A stretch of 64,000 bases of DNA. It comes from DASYTH01 sp035762905. GTDB taxonomy: Bacteria > Actinomycetota > Actinomycetes > Mycobacteriales > Pseudonocardiaceae. The stretch covers positions 1 through 64,000 of the forward strand of contig NZ_DASUCC010000061.1 in the NCBI RefSeq assembly GCF_035762905.1. The letters are read 5' to 3'. Under the pieces are notes generated by a model, which saw only the letters and a list, made by a program, of their open reading frames with translations, was not told where the DNA came from and searched no databases. This document shows positions 1 through 8,732 of this stretch, one piece after another; the stretch's first letter is position 1, and every line of letters begins with the position of its first letter. A program made the position numbers and the translations under genes.

Positions 1-21
1 GCCGGCGCCGCAGGCGCCGGC
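1..21. terminator. GC-rich hairpin at window edge
   Basis: A perfect 9-bp inverted repeat (GCCGGCGCC / GGCGCCGGC) with a 3-nt loop opens the window. It probably terminates a gene lying to the left. No U-tract follows, which is usual in actinomycetes. The rest of 22-206 is GC-rich leader in which I see no gene. Confidence 0.5.
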
Positions 22-206
22 CTCCGGCCGGTTTCGCTGGTAGCTGTGCCGGGGCGGGTGGGTGGGCGGGCGGACTGAGCGACGGGCAGTGGCTTGGGAA
101 CACGGCCTGGCACAGGGATGTCCGTGCGGCAACATGCAGCCTGCAAATGACCCGCGTGGTCGCGTTGTTGCGTAGGGTGAGGTCGTCGCGGATGAGGGAT
201 CGGTCG

Positions 207-3080
207 ATGGCGAGTGTGCTGAGCTGGCTCCTGGGCGCTGCGGTCGTGGCGGGCACGGGATTGTTGATCATTCCCAAGCAGCTCTGGCGACGGTGGAGCG
301 ATCGGACCGTGGATCGGCTCGACGAGGGGCTGGTGCGTGGGCTTTCGTTGTTCGACAAGCGGTACCGGCAGTTCATGGTCCAGCATATGCGGTTTGTCGA
401 CCTCAAGAGCCTGGCCACCGTGGGGTTCTACACCCCTGAGCTGGACGATGTCTTCGTCGACGTGAGTTTGACCTACCGCTCCCCGCACCATGTGCCGCAG
501 GACATTTTGGGGTACCCGCTGCCGGGCGTCGGCGACCGGCTGATGCTGCTCGACCTGCTCGGCAGGCCGAAACCCGTCGTCCTGGTCGTGATGGGGGTGC
601 CGGGCAGCGGGAAGTCCACGCTGCTGCGCAATGTCACCGGGGTGGCCTGCCGATCCCGGCGCGACCGCAAACGCAGCATCGCGATCCTGTTGCAGCTTCG
701 CGAGCATGCGCCGGCGATCGTCGCGGCGCCGGACATCACGCTGCCGGCGCTGGTCCGGCGCACGATCGGGAGCCTTGCCGACAAGGAGCCGCCCGGCTGG
801 TTCGAGCAGCGGTTGCGCGACGGTGACTGCGTGGTCCAGCTCGACGGCTTGGACGAGGTCGGCCAGCAGGACGACCGGAGAATGGTCGCCGACTGGGTGG
901 ACCTCCAGACCAAGCAGTATCCCGACAACGACTACGTGATCACCACGCGGCGGCACGGATACCGGGACACCCGAATCGGCGGCGCGCTCGTGTTGCAGGT
1001 GCGGGGTTTCAGCGACGAGCAGGTCACCCGCTTCGTCCGAAGCTGGTACCTCGCGGTCGAGCGCAACACCAGCCCCGCCACCAGGGAGGACGAGGACATC
1101 AGGCGGCAGGCCGAGTCCGCCGCCGCCGACCTGCTCGACCGGCTCAACGGCGCTCCCGCGCTCTACGACCTGACGGTCAACCCGTTGCTGCTCACCATGA
1201 TCGCCATCGTGCACCGCGACCGGGGTGCGTTGCCGGGCAGCCGGGTCGACCTGTACCGCGACATCTGCGAGGTCGTGCTCTGGCGGCACCGGGTGGTCCG
1301 GAACCTGCCGAGCTCGCTCAGCGGCGACCAGCGGGAGACGCTGCTCCGCGGGGTCGCGTTCGCGATGATGGAACGGCGCGTTCGAGACCTGCCGGTGGAT
1401 GACGTGCTCGAGCAGATCCGGCCGATGCTGTCCCGCATGGCCCATGGGGTGAACGGCGCGGACGTCCTGGCCGAGGAAAGCCGGGACGGGCTGTTCGTCG
1501 AGCGCGAGAGCGGCGTGTACTCCTTCGCCCACCAGACGTTCCAGGAGTACCTGGCCGCCGAGCACATCCGGGACCGACGCCGTGAGCTTGAGCCCGAGCT
1601 CTGCAAGTGGGTCGACGACATCTGGTGGCGCGAGACCACGCTGCTCTACGTCGCGCGGTCGGATGCCGACGCGATCGTTCGCGCCTGCCTGAAATCCGAC
1701 ACCGTGACCGCACTGTCGCTGGCTTTCGACTGCGCCGCGCAGTGTCGCGAGCTCGCCCCGGAGTTGCGTACGCAGCTCGAGAGGTTGCTGACGGCCGGGC
1801 TGGCGTCGGATGCCAGCGCCGCCCGCCGCCGGCTCATGGTCGGGGTCACGCTCACCCGGCATCTGGCCCCGGTCGTCCGCACCGGCCGGAACACCCGGGT
1901 CTGTGTCAACCCGGTCACCTCCCACCTCTACCGGCTGTACCGGCAGGACGTCGACGCGGCACCGGCACCGACGGTCGCGAACCGCACCCGCCCGGACGAT
2001 CCGGTCGCCGGGGCAAGCGCGGCCGACGCCGAGGACTTCATTCGCTGGGTGAACTCCACCATCGGTCAGGCGGGCTACCGGTTGCCGACCCGTGCGGAGG
2101 TCACCGATTCCGGGGTCCAGCGCGCACTCGGCACCTCGACCCACAGCGTGTGGCTGCAGTCGGACGGCGAGACGGGCCGGCCGAGCCTGTGGGTTCCACC
2201 CGGCCAGCCGCACCCACACCTGATCACCCCGAATGCGGTCGCCGAACACCTGCTCAAGGACTTCCAGCGGGCCGCCCTGACCATGGCCCGGTTACTGCTG
2301 CTCAGATCGATCGGCACCTCGTTGAGCGTCAAACTCGACCCCGACCACGACCACGGCCAGGCCAGGGCGATCGCCTACGAACTCGGTGTCGCACATCATC
2401 TGGCCGGGCCACACCTGAGCCAGGACTTCCCAGCCGCAGAGGCACTTGCCCGCGATCTCGTCCACAACATCGGCCGGGATCATTCACTCGCCCGCCGGTC
2501 GGCAAGTGATCTCCATGCCACGCTCCAACGCATGGAAAGGCTGGATCGCGCCCACGCGCACAGTCGCCCACTCGACCGGATTCTGGCTCTGGACAACGAC
2601 GACGCCTGGGCTTGGGCGCACGCGTTGACCGATGCCATGCGGCGCGCCCTCGAACCGAAGCCGGCACCGGCACCGGCGGACTGGCTGGGAGTCGTCGCGG
2701 CGGCCTTCGTCGGCTCGGCCAGGAGCCGGCTCGCCGAATGTCACGTCGCACCAGGAAGTCTCCCCGAGCTGGTCCGCGCCGCGGGGGAACGATTCGGCAG
2801 CCTCCAGCTACCGAGCGACGCGGAATATCAGCGATGGTCCCGCGAGCTGCCCGACCGGCTCACGCTCGTCGCGGCGATCCCACCCGGACAGGACCGGCCC
2901 GCCCCCGGCAACGCGACCGCGATCCGGTTGGGTGCTCTCTGCCTTGCCGACGCGGTGAGCCTGCGGGACGGGGACCTCGCGGACCTGTTCCGCACGATCG
3001 CCGCCTGCGTCACCCTGTACGAGCTGCGCGGCAACGGGCAGATCCCGGTGACGGAGACGATCGTTCTCGCCACGGCGTGA
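207..3080 (+). CDS. Membrane-anchored NACHT-family NTPase (STAND)
   Basis: About 957 aa. From ATG 207 the order is a hydrophobic segment (about residues 4-22), a linker, and a NACHT NTPase domain with Walker A GVPGSGKST (about 130-138) and Walker B VVQLDGLDEV (about 209-218). The NACHT-typical NPLLLTMIA and HQTFQEYLAAEHI motifs follow. The long C-terminal part has no obvious repeats, but near residues 607-632 it carries a short stretch (FIRWVN...YRLPTRAEV) like the YRLPTEAEWE signature of formylglycine-generating-enzyme/SUMF1 domains. I chose ATG 207 over ATG 147 because GAGGGA lies 7-8 nt upstream of it. NACHT proteins are STAND switches in signalling and some act in anti-phage defence; the role here is inferred. 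A TTA codon occurs at 2292-2294. Confidence 0.8.
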   Translation: MASVLSWLLGAAVVAGTGLLIIPKQLWRRWSDRTVDRLDEGLVRGLSLFDKRYRQFMVQHMRFVDLKSLATVGFYTPELDDVFVDVSLTYRSPHHVPQDILGYPLPGVGDRLMLLDLLGRPKPVVLVVMGVPGSGKSTLLRNVTGVACRSRRDRKRSIAILLQLREHAPAIVAAPDITLPALVRRTIGSLADKEPPGWFEQRLRDGDCVVQLDGLDEVGQQDDRRMVADWVDLQTKQYPDNDYVITTRRHGYRDTRIGGALVLQVRGFSDEQVTRFVRSWYLAVERNTSPATREDEDIRRQAESAAADLLDRLNGAPALYDLTVNPLLLTMIAIVHRDRGALPGSRVDLYRDICEVVLWRHRVVRNLPSSLSGDQRETLLRGVAFAMMERRVRDLPVDDVLEQIRPMLSRMAHGVNGADVLAEESRDGLFVERESGVYSFAHQTFQEYLAAEHIRDRRRELEPELCKWVDDIWWRETTLLYVARSDADAIVRACLKSDTVTALSLAFDCAAQCRELAPELRTQLERLLTAGLASDASAARRRLMVGVTLTRHLAPVVRTGRNTRVCVNPVTSHLYRLYRQDVDAAPAPTVANRTRPDDPVAGASAADAEDFIRWVNSTIGQAGYRLPTRAEVTDSGVQRALGTSTHSVWLQSDGETGRPSLWVPPGQPHPHLITPNAVAEHLLKDFQRAALTMARLLLLRSIGTSLSVKLDPDHDHGQARAIAYELGVAHHLAGPHLSQDFPAAEALARDLVHNIGRDHSLARRSASDLHATLQRMERLDRAHAHSRPLDRILALDNDDAWAWAHALTDAMRRALEPKPAPAPADWLGVVAAAFVGSARSRLAECHVAPGSLPELVRAAGERFGSLQLPSDAEYQRWSRELPDRLTLVAAIPPGQDRPAPGNATAIRLGALCLADAVSLRDGDLADLFRTIAACVTLYELRGNGQIPVTETIVLATA

Positions 3081-3100
3081 TCCGCCCCCGTTCAGCGTCG

Positions 3101-3134
3101 GCCCGCCGGGCCGGCAGAAGGCCGGCCCGGCGGC
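3101..3134. terminator. Bidirectional terminator hairpin
   Basis: A 14-15 bp near-perfect stem (GCCCGCCGGGCCGGC / GCCGGCCCGGCGGC) with the 5-nt loop AGAAG lies between the convergent NACHT gene and the secreted-protein gene, so it can terminate both. Confidence 0.75.
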
Positions 3135-3136
3135 GC

Positions 3137-3149
3137 ACGCCATTGTGCG
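3137..3149. repeat. 13-bp direct repeat, copy 1
   Basis: ACGCCATTGTGCG occurs here and again, identically and in the same orientation, at 3764-3776. The two copies flank the secreted-protein gene on both sides. Confidence 0.6.
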
Positions 3150-3163
3150 AATTCGCTGAACGA

Positions 3164-3685
3164 CTATGCCGCCGCCATGATCAGTTGGACCGCGTTGGTG
3201 AGGGAGACCGATCCGACGTTGTTCCTCCGGGTGCCGTTGCCGTTGTCGAACTCGTCGGCGGGATACAGCACGCCGCCGGTGGCCTTTCCGACACCTACCG
3301 CGCTGACGCCGCTGGCGCCGAAATATGAGCGCTGCACGGTCAGGGTGGTGGTTTCCCCGGTGTTCCACCTGATCGTTTCGGTGGTGACCGTCGACACGAG
3401 GAGGCCGGCGAGCTGGGTCGCGGTGCCGCTGACGGTGATCGTCGCGGACGTCAGCTGGAAGTTGACCTGCGCCACGCACCGGCTCACGCTGCCGGTGCCG
3501 GTGACCGCTCGGGTCGCCGTGTCGACCCGGACGCTGAGACTGCCCTGACTGCATTCGACGAAGTCGGCCGCCGCCGCGGACGCCGCGGATCCGGTCGCCG
3601 CGCTCACCGGGAGCACGGCGAGAGCCGCGAACAGGGTGAACGCCGTCCGGGCCAGTCCCTGGCGCCAAAAGCGGTTAATCCTCAT
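3164..3685 (-). CDS. Small secreted protein of unknown function
   Basis: 173 aa with a clear Sec signal peptide: a basic N-terminus (MRINRFWRQ), the hydrophobic core TLFAALAVLPVSA, and alanine-rich cleavage sites near residues 36-40. The mature part is Ser/Thr/Val-rich, probably all-beta, with two cysteines (in VECSQG and VSRCVAQ) that could form one disulfide. The start ATG at 3685 is preceded by GGAGGT. It is convergent with the NACHT gene and divergent from the PKS operon. I do not recognise the family. Identical 13-bp repeats flank the gene. Confidence 0.75.
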   Translation of the reverse strand: MRINRFWRQGLARTAFTLFAALAVLPVSAATGSAASAAAADFVECSQGSLSVRVDTATRAVTGTGSVSRCVAQVNFQLTSATITVSGTATQLAGLLVSTVTTETIRWNTGETTTLTVQRSYFGASGVSAVGVGKATGGVLYPADEFDNGNGTRRNNVGSVSLTNAVQLIMAAA

Positions 3686-3763
3686 TCATACCTCCACATT
3701 GGGTCAACGCGTATAAGCGGACTCAAATGTAGTTGGACAGGTGCCATCGGGCGCCCACTCCGG

Positions 3764-3776
3764 ACGCCATTGTGCG
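3764..3776. repeat. 13-bp direct repeat, copy 2
   Basis: Second copy of ACGCCATTGTGCG (first copy at 3137-3149). It lies in the 228-bp region shared by the divergent promoters of the secreted-protein gene and the PKS operon. I see no other clear element in that region. Confidence 0.6.
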
Positions 3777-3913
3777 GTAATTGAGGACCGGCGCGCGGAG
3801 TTACTCAAACGTGGACGCCGCGTGGATGCCGCTCCCATAACGTTGGCTGCGGAAGTGAACCCATGGGCAAATATTCAACTCCGTTGACCAGAACGTGCGG
3901 CGGTGAGTGATCG

Positions 3914-6900
3914 ATGGTCGAACGCGACGAGGACTCGGTCGTTGCGATCGTCGGCATGTCCGGGCGGTTTCCCGGCGCCGACGATGTGAAGGGGCTGTGG
4001 GACAACCTCGCCGCCGGGGTCGGCGCGATCCGCGATCTCACCGAGGACGAACTGCTGGCGGCCGGCGTGGAACCGGCGTTGCTCGCCGACCCGCGGTACG
4101 TGCGCCGGGCGGCGCCGCTGCGCGACATCGAGCACTTCGACGCGGCGTTCTTCGGGTTCAGCCCGCGCGAGGCCGAGGTGACCGACCCGCAGCACCGGTT
4201 GTTCCTCGAGTGCTGCTGGGAGGCCCTGGAGAGCGCCGGCTACCAGCCCAACCGGATGCCCGGCCGGGTCGGCGTTTTCGCCGGCTGCGGCGTGAGCCAG
4301 TACGGGTTCGTCAACGTGCTCAACCGCCCGGACGTGATGGCCAGCACGACCGCGGTGCAGTGGGCGGTCGGCAACAACAGCGACTCGCTGAGCAACACGG
4401 TCTCCTACAAGCTCGGGCTGACCGGGCCGGCGGTGGCCGTGCAGACCTTCTGCTCCACCTCCCTGGTCGCGGTGCACCTGGCCATCCAGAGCCTGCTCAC
4501 GTTCGACGCCGACGTGGCGCTGGCCGGCGGCGCCTCGCTCGAGGTCCCGATGACCACCGGCTACCTGTTCGAGGAGGGCGGCATCCTCTCCGCCGACGGA
4601 CTGGTGCGCAGCTTCGACGCCGACGCCGCCGGCAGCGTGATCGGCAACGGGGTGGGGGTCGTCGCGCTCAAGCGCCTTGCCGACGCGCGCCGGGACGGCG
4701 ATCACGTCTACGCCGTTGTGCTCGGTTCGGCGTCGAACAACGACGGCCGGGCGAAGGTCGGCTTCACCGCGCCCGGCGCCGACGGCCAGGCCGAGGTGAT
4801 CGGCTACGCCCAGTCGGTAGCCGGGGTGCCGGCGGAGACGATCGGTTACGTCGAGTGCCACGCGACCGGCACCATGCTCGGCGACTCGGTCGAGCTGGCC
4901 GCGATGGACCGGGTGTTCCGCGGCGCGAACGCGACCACGCCGTGCGTGCTGGCCTCGCTCAAACCCGACCTCGGCCACCTCGACCGGGCGTCCGGAGTGG
5001 CCGGACTGATCAGGGCGGCGATGGCGGTGGACCGCGCCGAGCTGCCCGGCACCCGCAACTTCCGCACGCCCAACCCGGCGATGGCCACCGGTGCCGCGCA
5101 GTTCGTTGTGCTGCCGGAGAACCGGCCGTGGCCGGCGGGGGAGTGGCCGCGGCGGGCGGGGGTGAGCTCGTTCGGACTCGGCGGTACCAACGCCCACATC
5201 GTGCTCGAGGAGATCGGACCGGCACCGGACCGGCCGAGCGAGGCGGGACCGCAGGCCCTGGTGCTGTCCGCCCGCACCGAGCCGGCCCTTGACGCCGCCG
5301 TCGACGCGCTCCGGCGCCATCTCGCCGGCGCTCCGGACCTGGACCTGGCCGACGTGGCGTTCACCCTGCAGGCCAGCCGGGCCGGCTTCACCCATCGCCT
5401 TGCGGTGATCTGTACCGACCTCGACGACGCGGTCCGCGCCCTGGCCGATCCGGCCCGGCAGCGCCGTTCCGCGCCGGACGCGACGGCGAGTGCGCCGGTC
5501 GTCCCGAGGGACCTGGAGTCCGCGACCCGGCAGTGGCTGGCCGGCACCGAGATCGACTGGGCCGCGCTGCACGACGGGCACCGGCGCCGCGTTCCGTTGC
5601 CCACCTACCCGTTCCAGCGGCAGCGGTACTGGATCGACCCGCCGGCCGCCCGGGCGGCGCCGGCCGCTCCCGAGCCGCAGCAGTTCGGCGCCGCGCCCGA
5701 CCGCGACCTCGGCGACTGGTTCTACCACCCGGCATGGCGCACCGTTCCGTTGCCGCACAACGACGTCGCCGGGCTGCTCGCCGGGCGCGGACCGTGGTGG
5801 GTGCTGGCCGACGACGAACTCGGCGACGCGGTCGCCGAGCGGCTCGCCGAACTCGGCGCGGATCCGGTCGTGCTGCGACCCGGCGCCGGATTCCAGCACC
5901 TGGACACCGCGGGCGTGCGCACCGTCACGGTTCAACCCCACGCACGGCACGACTACACCAGCGTCATCACCGAGTACGGCCGGCCGGGCACCGTGTTGCA
6001 CGCCTGGACCCTCGGCCCGGCACCGGAGTCGTTCGAAACCGCGCAGGCGCACGGTTTCCACGCGGCGCGGGCCCTTGCCGGCGCGCTTTCGATGGCGGAG
6101 CAGGCCGGAGCGGTCGAGCTCGTGCTCATCACGCCGGGGACCGTCGAGGCGACCGGTGGCGACCTGCGCCATCCCGAGCAGGGCACGATGGCCGGACTCG
6201 GCCCGGTGATCGGGCAGGAGGTGCCCAACATCAACTGCCGGCTGGTCGACATCGACGTCCCCGGCTGCGTGGCCGCGCACGGCGGGCTGGCCGCGCTCGC
6301 GGCGGAGGTGGTGGCCGAGGCGTGCACCGGCGTCCGGGACCAGGTGGCGCTGCGCCGGACGGACCGCTGGGTGCAGACCTTCGAGCGGATCCGGCTGGAC
6401 GGGGTGGCTCAACAGCGGCCGCTCGCCGACGGTGCCACCGTGCTGATCACCGGCGGGCTCGGCGACGTCGGCATCCTGCTCGCCGAACACCTTGCCAGGA
6501 CGAGGGGTTGCCGGCTGGTGCTCACCGTTCGGACGCCGCTGCCGCCGGAGCAGGACTGGCCGGCCGTGCTGGCCGGGCACCCGCACGGCGATCGGGCCGG
6601 CCGGCACATCCGCACCGTGCAACGGCTGCGCGAGCTCGGCGTGCCGGTGCTGGCCGTGGCCGCCGACGTCAGCGACCCGGCCCAGATGGCCGAGGTGGTT
6701 TCCCAGGCCCGGCAACGGTTCGGGCGGATCGACGCGGTGATCCACGGCGCCGGTGTCTCCGACGCGCGGTACTTCGGGCTGGCCGCGGAGATGACCGAGG
6801 CGCAGTGCCAGGCCCACTTCGCGGCCAAGATCGACGGCTTGCGGGTGCTCGACGAGGTGCTCGGCGACACCGACGCCCCGGTGCGGATGACCGTGTCCTC

Positions 6901-7507
6901 GCTGTCCTCCATCCTCGGTGGACTGGGGTTCGCCGCCTACTCGGCCGCGAACTCCGGCATGGACGCCTACGCGCGGACCGCGGGCGGCCGGTGGCTGAGC
7001 ATCAACTGGGAGGGCTGGGGGCTGCGGGACGAGGAAGACCACCCGATGCCGGCCACCACCATCAAGGAGTACTGGATGCGCCCGGACGAGGGCGTCGAGA
7101 TCTTCGAGCGTTCGCTCGGGGTGGCCGGGCGGGTGAGCCAGCTGGTGATCTCCAGCGGTCCGCTGCTGCCCCGGCTGGCCCAGTGGACCGGCGTGGCCGA
7201 GGCCCGGGCGGGCGACGCGGTCCAGCAGCGGCACCCGCGGCCGCCGCTGTCCACCCCGTACGAGCCCCCGGCGCCCGGCCACGAGGCCGCCATCGCCGAG
7301 ATCTGGAGCGACGTGCTCGGCATCGACGACATCGGTGCGAACGACGACTTCTTCGAGCTGGGTGGCCATTCGCTGACCGCGGTCCGGCTGATGGGCCGGA
7401 TCCGGGTGAGCTACGGCGGAGTCCCGATCTCCGCCGTGATCGAGCATCCGACGGTGCGGGAACTCAGCAAGGTCGTGGCCGGCGCGAACGCGATCGACAA
7501 GGAGTGA
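3914..7507 (+). CDS. Type I PKS module lacking AT: KS-KR-ACP (PKS-A)
   Basis: 1197 aa. The KS (about 8-430) has active-site Cys180 (QTFCSTSLVA) and the histidines in ECHATGT and SLKPDLGHLD. The KS-to-AT linker runs directly into the post-AT linker (LPTYPFQRQRYW, about residue 570), so the AT is missing while both flanks remain. A two-part KR follows, with a nucleotide motif ITGGLGDVG (about 842) and a catalytic Tyr in GFAAYSAAN, ending in the LISSGPLLPRLAQW-type tail seen in NRPS-associated and cyanobacterial KRs. The carrier motif is FFELGGHSLTAV (about 1146), more like a peptidyl carrier than a macrolide ACP. Only about 8 residues precede the KS, so there is no N-terminal docking helix. It heads an operon with the hydroxymalonyl-ACP genes (4-nt gap to the next gene). 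The acyl unit must come in trans. Start ATG 3914. Confidence 0.88.
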   Translation: MVERDEDSVVAIVGMSGRFPGADDVKGLWDNLAAGVGAIRDLTEDELLAAGVEPALLADPRYVRRAAPLRDIEHFDAAFFGFSPREAEVTDPQHRLFLECCWEALESAGYQPNRMPGRVGVFAGCGVSQYGFVNVLNRPDVMASTTAVQWAVGNNSDSLSNTVSYKLGLTGPAVAVQTFCSTSLVAVHLAIQSLLTFDADVALAGGASLEVPMTTGYLFEEGGILSADGLVRSFDADAAGSVIGNGVGVVALKRLADARRDGDHVYAVVLGSASNNDGRAKVGFTAPGADGQAEVIGYAQSVAGVPAETIGYVECHATGTMLGDSVELAAMDRVFRGANATTPCVLASLKPDLGHLDRASGVAGLIRAAMAVDRAELPGTRNFRTPNPAMATGAAQFVVLPENRPWPAGEWPRRAGVSSFGLGGTNAHIVLEEIGPAPDRPSEAGPQALVLSARTEPALDAAVDALRRHLAGAPDLDLADVAFTLQASRAGFTHRLAVICTDLDDAVRALADPARQRRSAPDATASAPVVPRDLESATRQWLAGTEIDWAALHDGHRRRVPLPTYPFQRQRYWIDPPAARAAPAAPEPQQFGAAPDRDLGDWFYHPAWRTVPLPHNDVAGLLAGRGPWWVLADDELGDAVAERLAELGADPVVLRPGAGFQHLDTAGVRTVTVQPHARHDYTSVITEYGRPGTVLHAWTLGPAPESFETAQAHGFHAARALAGALSMAEQAGAVELVLITPGTVEATGGDLRHPEQGTMAGLGPVIGQEVPNINCRLVDIDVPGCVAAHGGLAALAAEVVAEACTGVRDQVALRRTDRWVQTFERIRLDGVAQQRPLADGATVLITGGLGDVGILLAEHLARTRGCRLVLTVRTPLPPEQDWPAVLAGHPHGDRAGRHIRTVQRLRELGVPVLAVAADVSDPAQMAEVVSQARQRFGRIDAVIHGAGVSDARYFGLAAEMTEAQCQAHFAAKIDGLRVLDEVLGDTDAPVRMTVSSLSSILGGLGFAAYSAANSGMDAYARTAGGRWLSINWEGWGLRDEEDHPMPATTIKEYWMRPDEGVEIFERSLGVAGRVSQLVISSGPLLPRLAQWTGVAEARAGDAVQQRHPRPPLSTPYEPPAPGHEAAIAEIWSDVLGIDDIGANDDFFELGGHSLTAVRLMGRIRVSYGGVPISAVIEHPTVRELSKVVAGANAIDKE

Positions 7508-7510
7508 GCG

Positions 7511-8428
7511 ATGACCGTGGTAGGAGTGGTAGGCGCCGGCATCATGGGTGCCGGTGTCGCACAGAACCTGGCGCAGTACGGGCATTCGGTACGGCTGGTG
7601 GACATCAGCGACGAGGCGCTGCGCGCCGCGCTCGACCGCATCGAGCTGAACTGCCGGATGAGCCGGATGCTCGGCGGGCCGGCGGTCGACGCGGCCGAGG
7701 TGCTCGCCGGGATCACCGTGAGCACCGACCTGGGGCTGCTGGCCGACGCCGAGGTCGTGATCGAGAACATTCCCGAGGACGAGGATCTCAAGCGCGACCT
7801 ATACCGCAGGCTCGACGAGGTCTGCCAGCCCGGCTGCGTGTTCGTGGCGAACACCTCGGCCATCCCGATCACCAGGATCGGGTCGTGGACGAAGCGTCCG
7901 GCGCAGGTGGCCGGCGTGCACTTCATGAACCCGGTGCCGATGAAGCCGGCCGTCGAGTTCATCCCCGGCCACCACACCTCACCCGAGGCGGAGCACACGG
8001 TACGCGAACTGCTCGCGTCGATGGACAAGAAGGCGATCGACGTCAACGACGCCTGCGGGTTCATCTCCAACCGGATCTCGCACGTGTTCATGAACGAGGC
8101 GGCGTATCTGGTCTACGAGGGCGTCGCCACGGCCGAGGCCGTCGACGAGGTGTTCCGAAGCTGCTTCGGTCATCCCATGGGTCCACTTCAGACACTCGAC
8201 CTGATCGGGGTGGACACCGTGCTGCAGAGCATCGAGGTGCTCTACGAACACTTCGCGGACAGCAAGTACCGCCCGTGCCCGCTGCTGAAGCAGATGGCCG
8301 ACGCCGGATTGCTCGGGCGCAAGTCGGGCCAGGGCTTCTACCGGTACGGCCCCGACGCACCAGGATCGGCCGACCGGGCCGGCCGGAACGGCCACCTCAC
8401 CGCGGTCCGTTCCGGTTCCGACATCTGA
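7511..8428 (+). CDS. 3-hydroxyacyl-CoA dehydrogenase family protein (FkbK/ZmaI-like)
   Basis: 305 aa. An N-terminal Rossmann motif (VVGAGIMGAG, about 6-15) and a central HFMNPVP motif match the 3-hydroxybutyryl-CoA dehydrogenase family, and the C-terminal helical domain includes CGFISNRISHVFMNEA. In methoxymalonyl- and hydroxymalonyl-ACP pathways (FK520, ansamitocin, zwittermicin) this enzyme oxidises the C2-hydroxyl side of glyceryl-ACP. It lies immediately after PKS-A and before the matching ACP, acyl-CoA dehydrogenase and FkbH-like genes, which fixes its likely role. The oxidation step is inferred from the family. Confidence 0.87.
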   Translation: MTVVGVVGAGIMGAGVAQNLAQYGHSVRLVDISDEALRAALDRIELNCRMSRMLGGPAVDAAEVLAGITVSTDLGLLADAEVVIENIPEDEDLKRDLYRRLDEVCQPGCVFVANTSAIPITRIGSWTKRPAQVAGVHFMNPVPMKPAVEFIPGHHTSPEAEHTVRELLASMDKKAIDVNDACGFISNRISHVFMNEAAYLVYEGVATAEAVDEVFRSCFGHPMGPLQTLDLIGVDTVLQSIEVLYEHFADSKYRPCPLLKQMADAGLLGRKSGQGFYRYGPDAPGSADRAGRNGHLTAVRSGSDI

Positions 8429-8445
8429 AGGAGGTAGCAGGAACC

Positions 8446-8709
8446 ATGTCCGACGCAGCGCGTGTGGAGCTTCGGCGGTTCATCACGGCGAAGTACCCGA
8501 CCATCGAGCTCACCGACGACCAGGACATCTTCGCCCTCGGCTTCGTGAACTCGTTGTTCGCGATGGAGCTGGTGATGTTCGTCGAGAAGACCTTCGACAC
8601 CCGGATTCCCAACGACGAACTCAGGCTGGACCATTTCCGTTCGGTGAACGCGATGGTGGAGCTCGTGCACCGGTTGTCCGCGCCGACGAGCCAGGCCTCC
8701 GGCGCCTGA
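8446..8709 (+). CDS. Discrete acyl carrier protein for hydroxymalonyl unit (FkbJ/ZmaD-like)
   Basis: 87 aa. The phosphopantetheine site is the Ser in GFVNSLFAMELV, and the size and acidic composition are typical of an ACP. The ATG at 8446 follows an excellent Shine-Dalgarno (GAAGGAGGT). It belongs to the glyceryl/hydroxymalonyl-ACP cassette: FkbH-like proteins load a glycolytic C3 unit on this carrier, and the two dehydrogenases oxidise it there. With no O-methyltransferase nearby the expected end product is hydroxymalonyl-ACP, not methoxymalonyl-ACP. Confidence 0.88.
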   Translation: MSDAARVELRRFITAKYPTIELTDDQDIFALGFVNSLFAMELVMFVEKTFDTRIPNDELRLDHFRSVNAMVELVHRLSAPTSQASGA

Positions 8710-8732
8710 CCGACCGAGACGGAGACACCGAA

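Noticed and set aside
3875..7585. Very long open frame antisense to PKS-A, and similar long antisense frames under PKS-B, PKS-C, GH92 and the rubber locus
   Set aside because: Long antisense frames are a by-product of high GC and codon bias. They lack ribosome-binding sites and recognisable domains, while the sense strands carry clear catalytic motifs.
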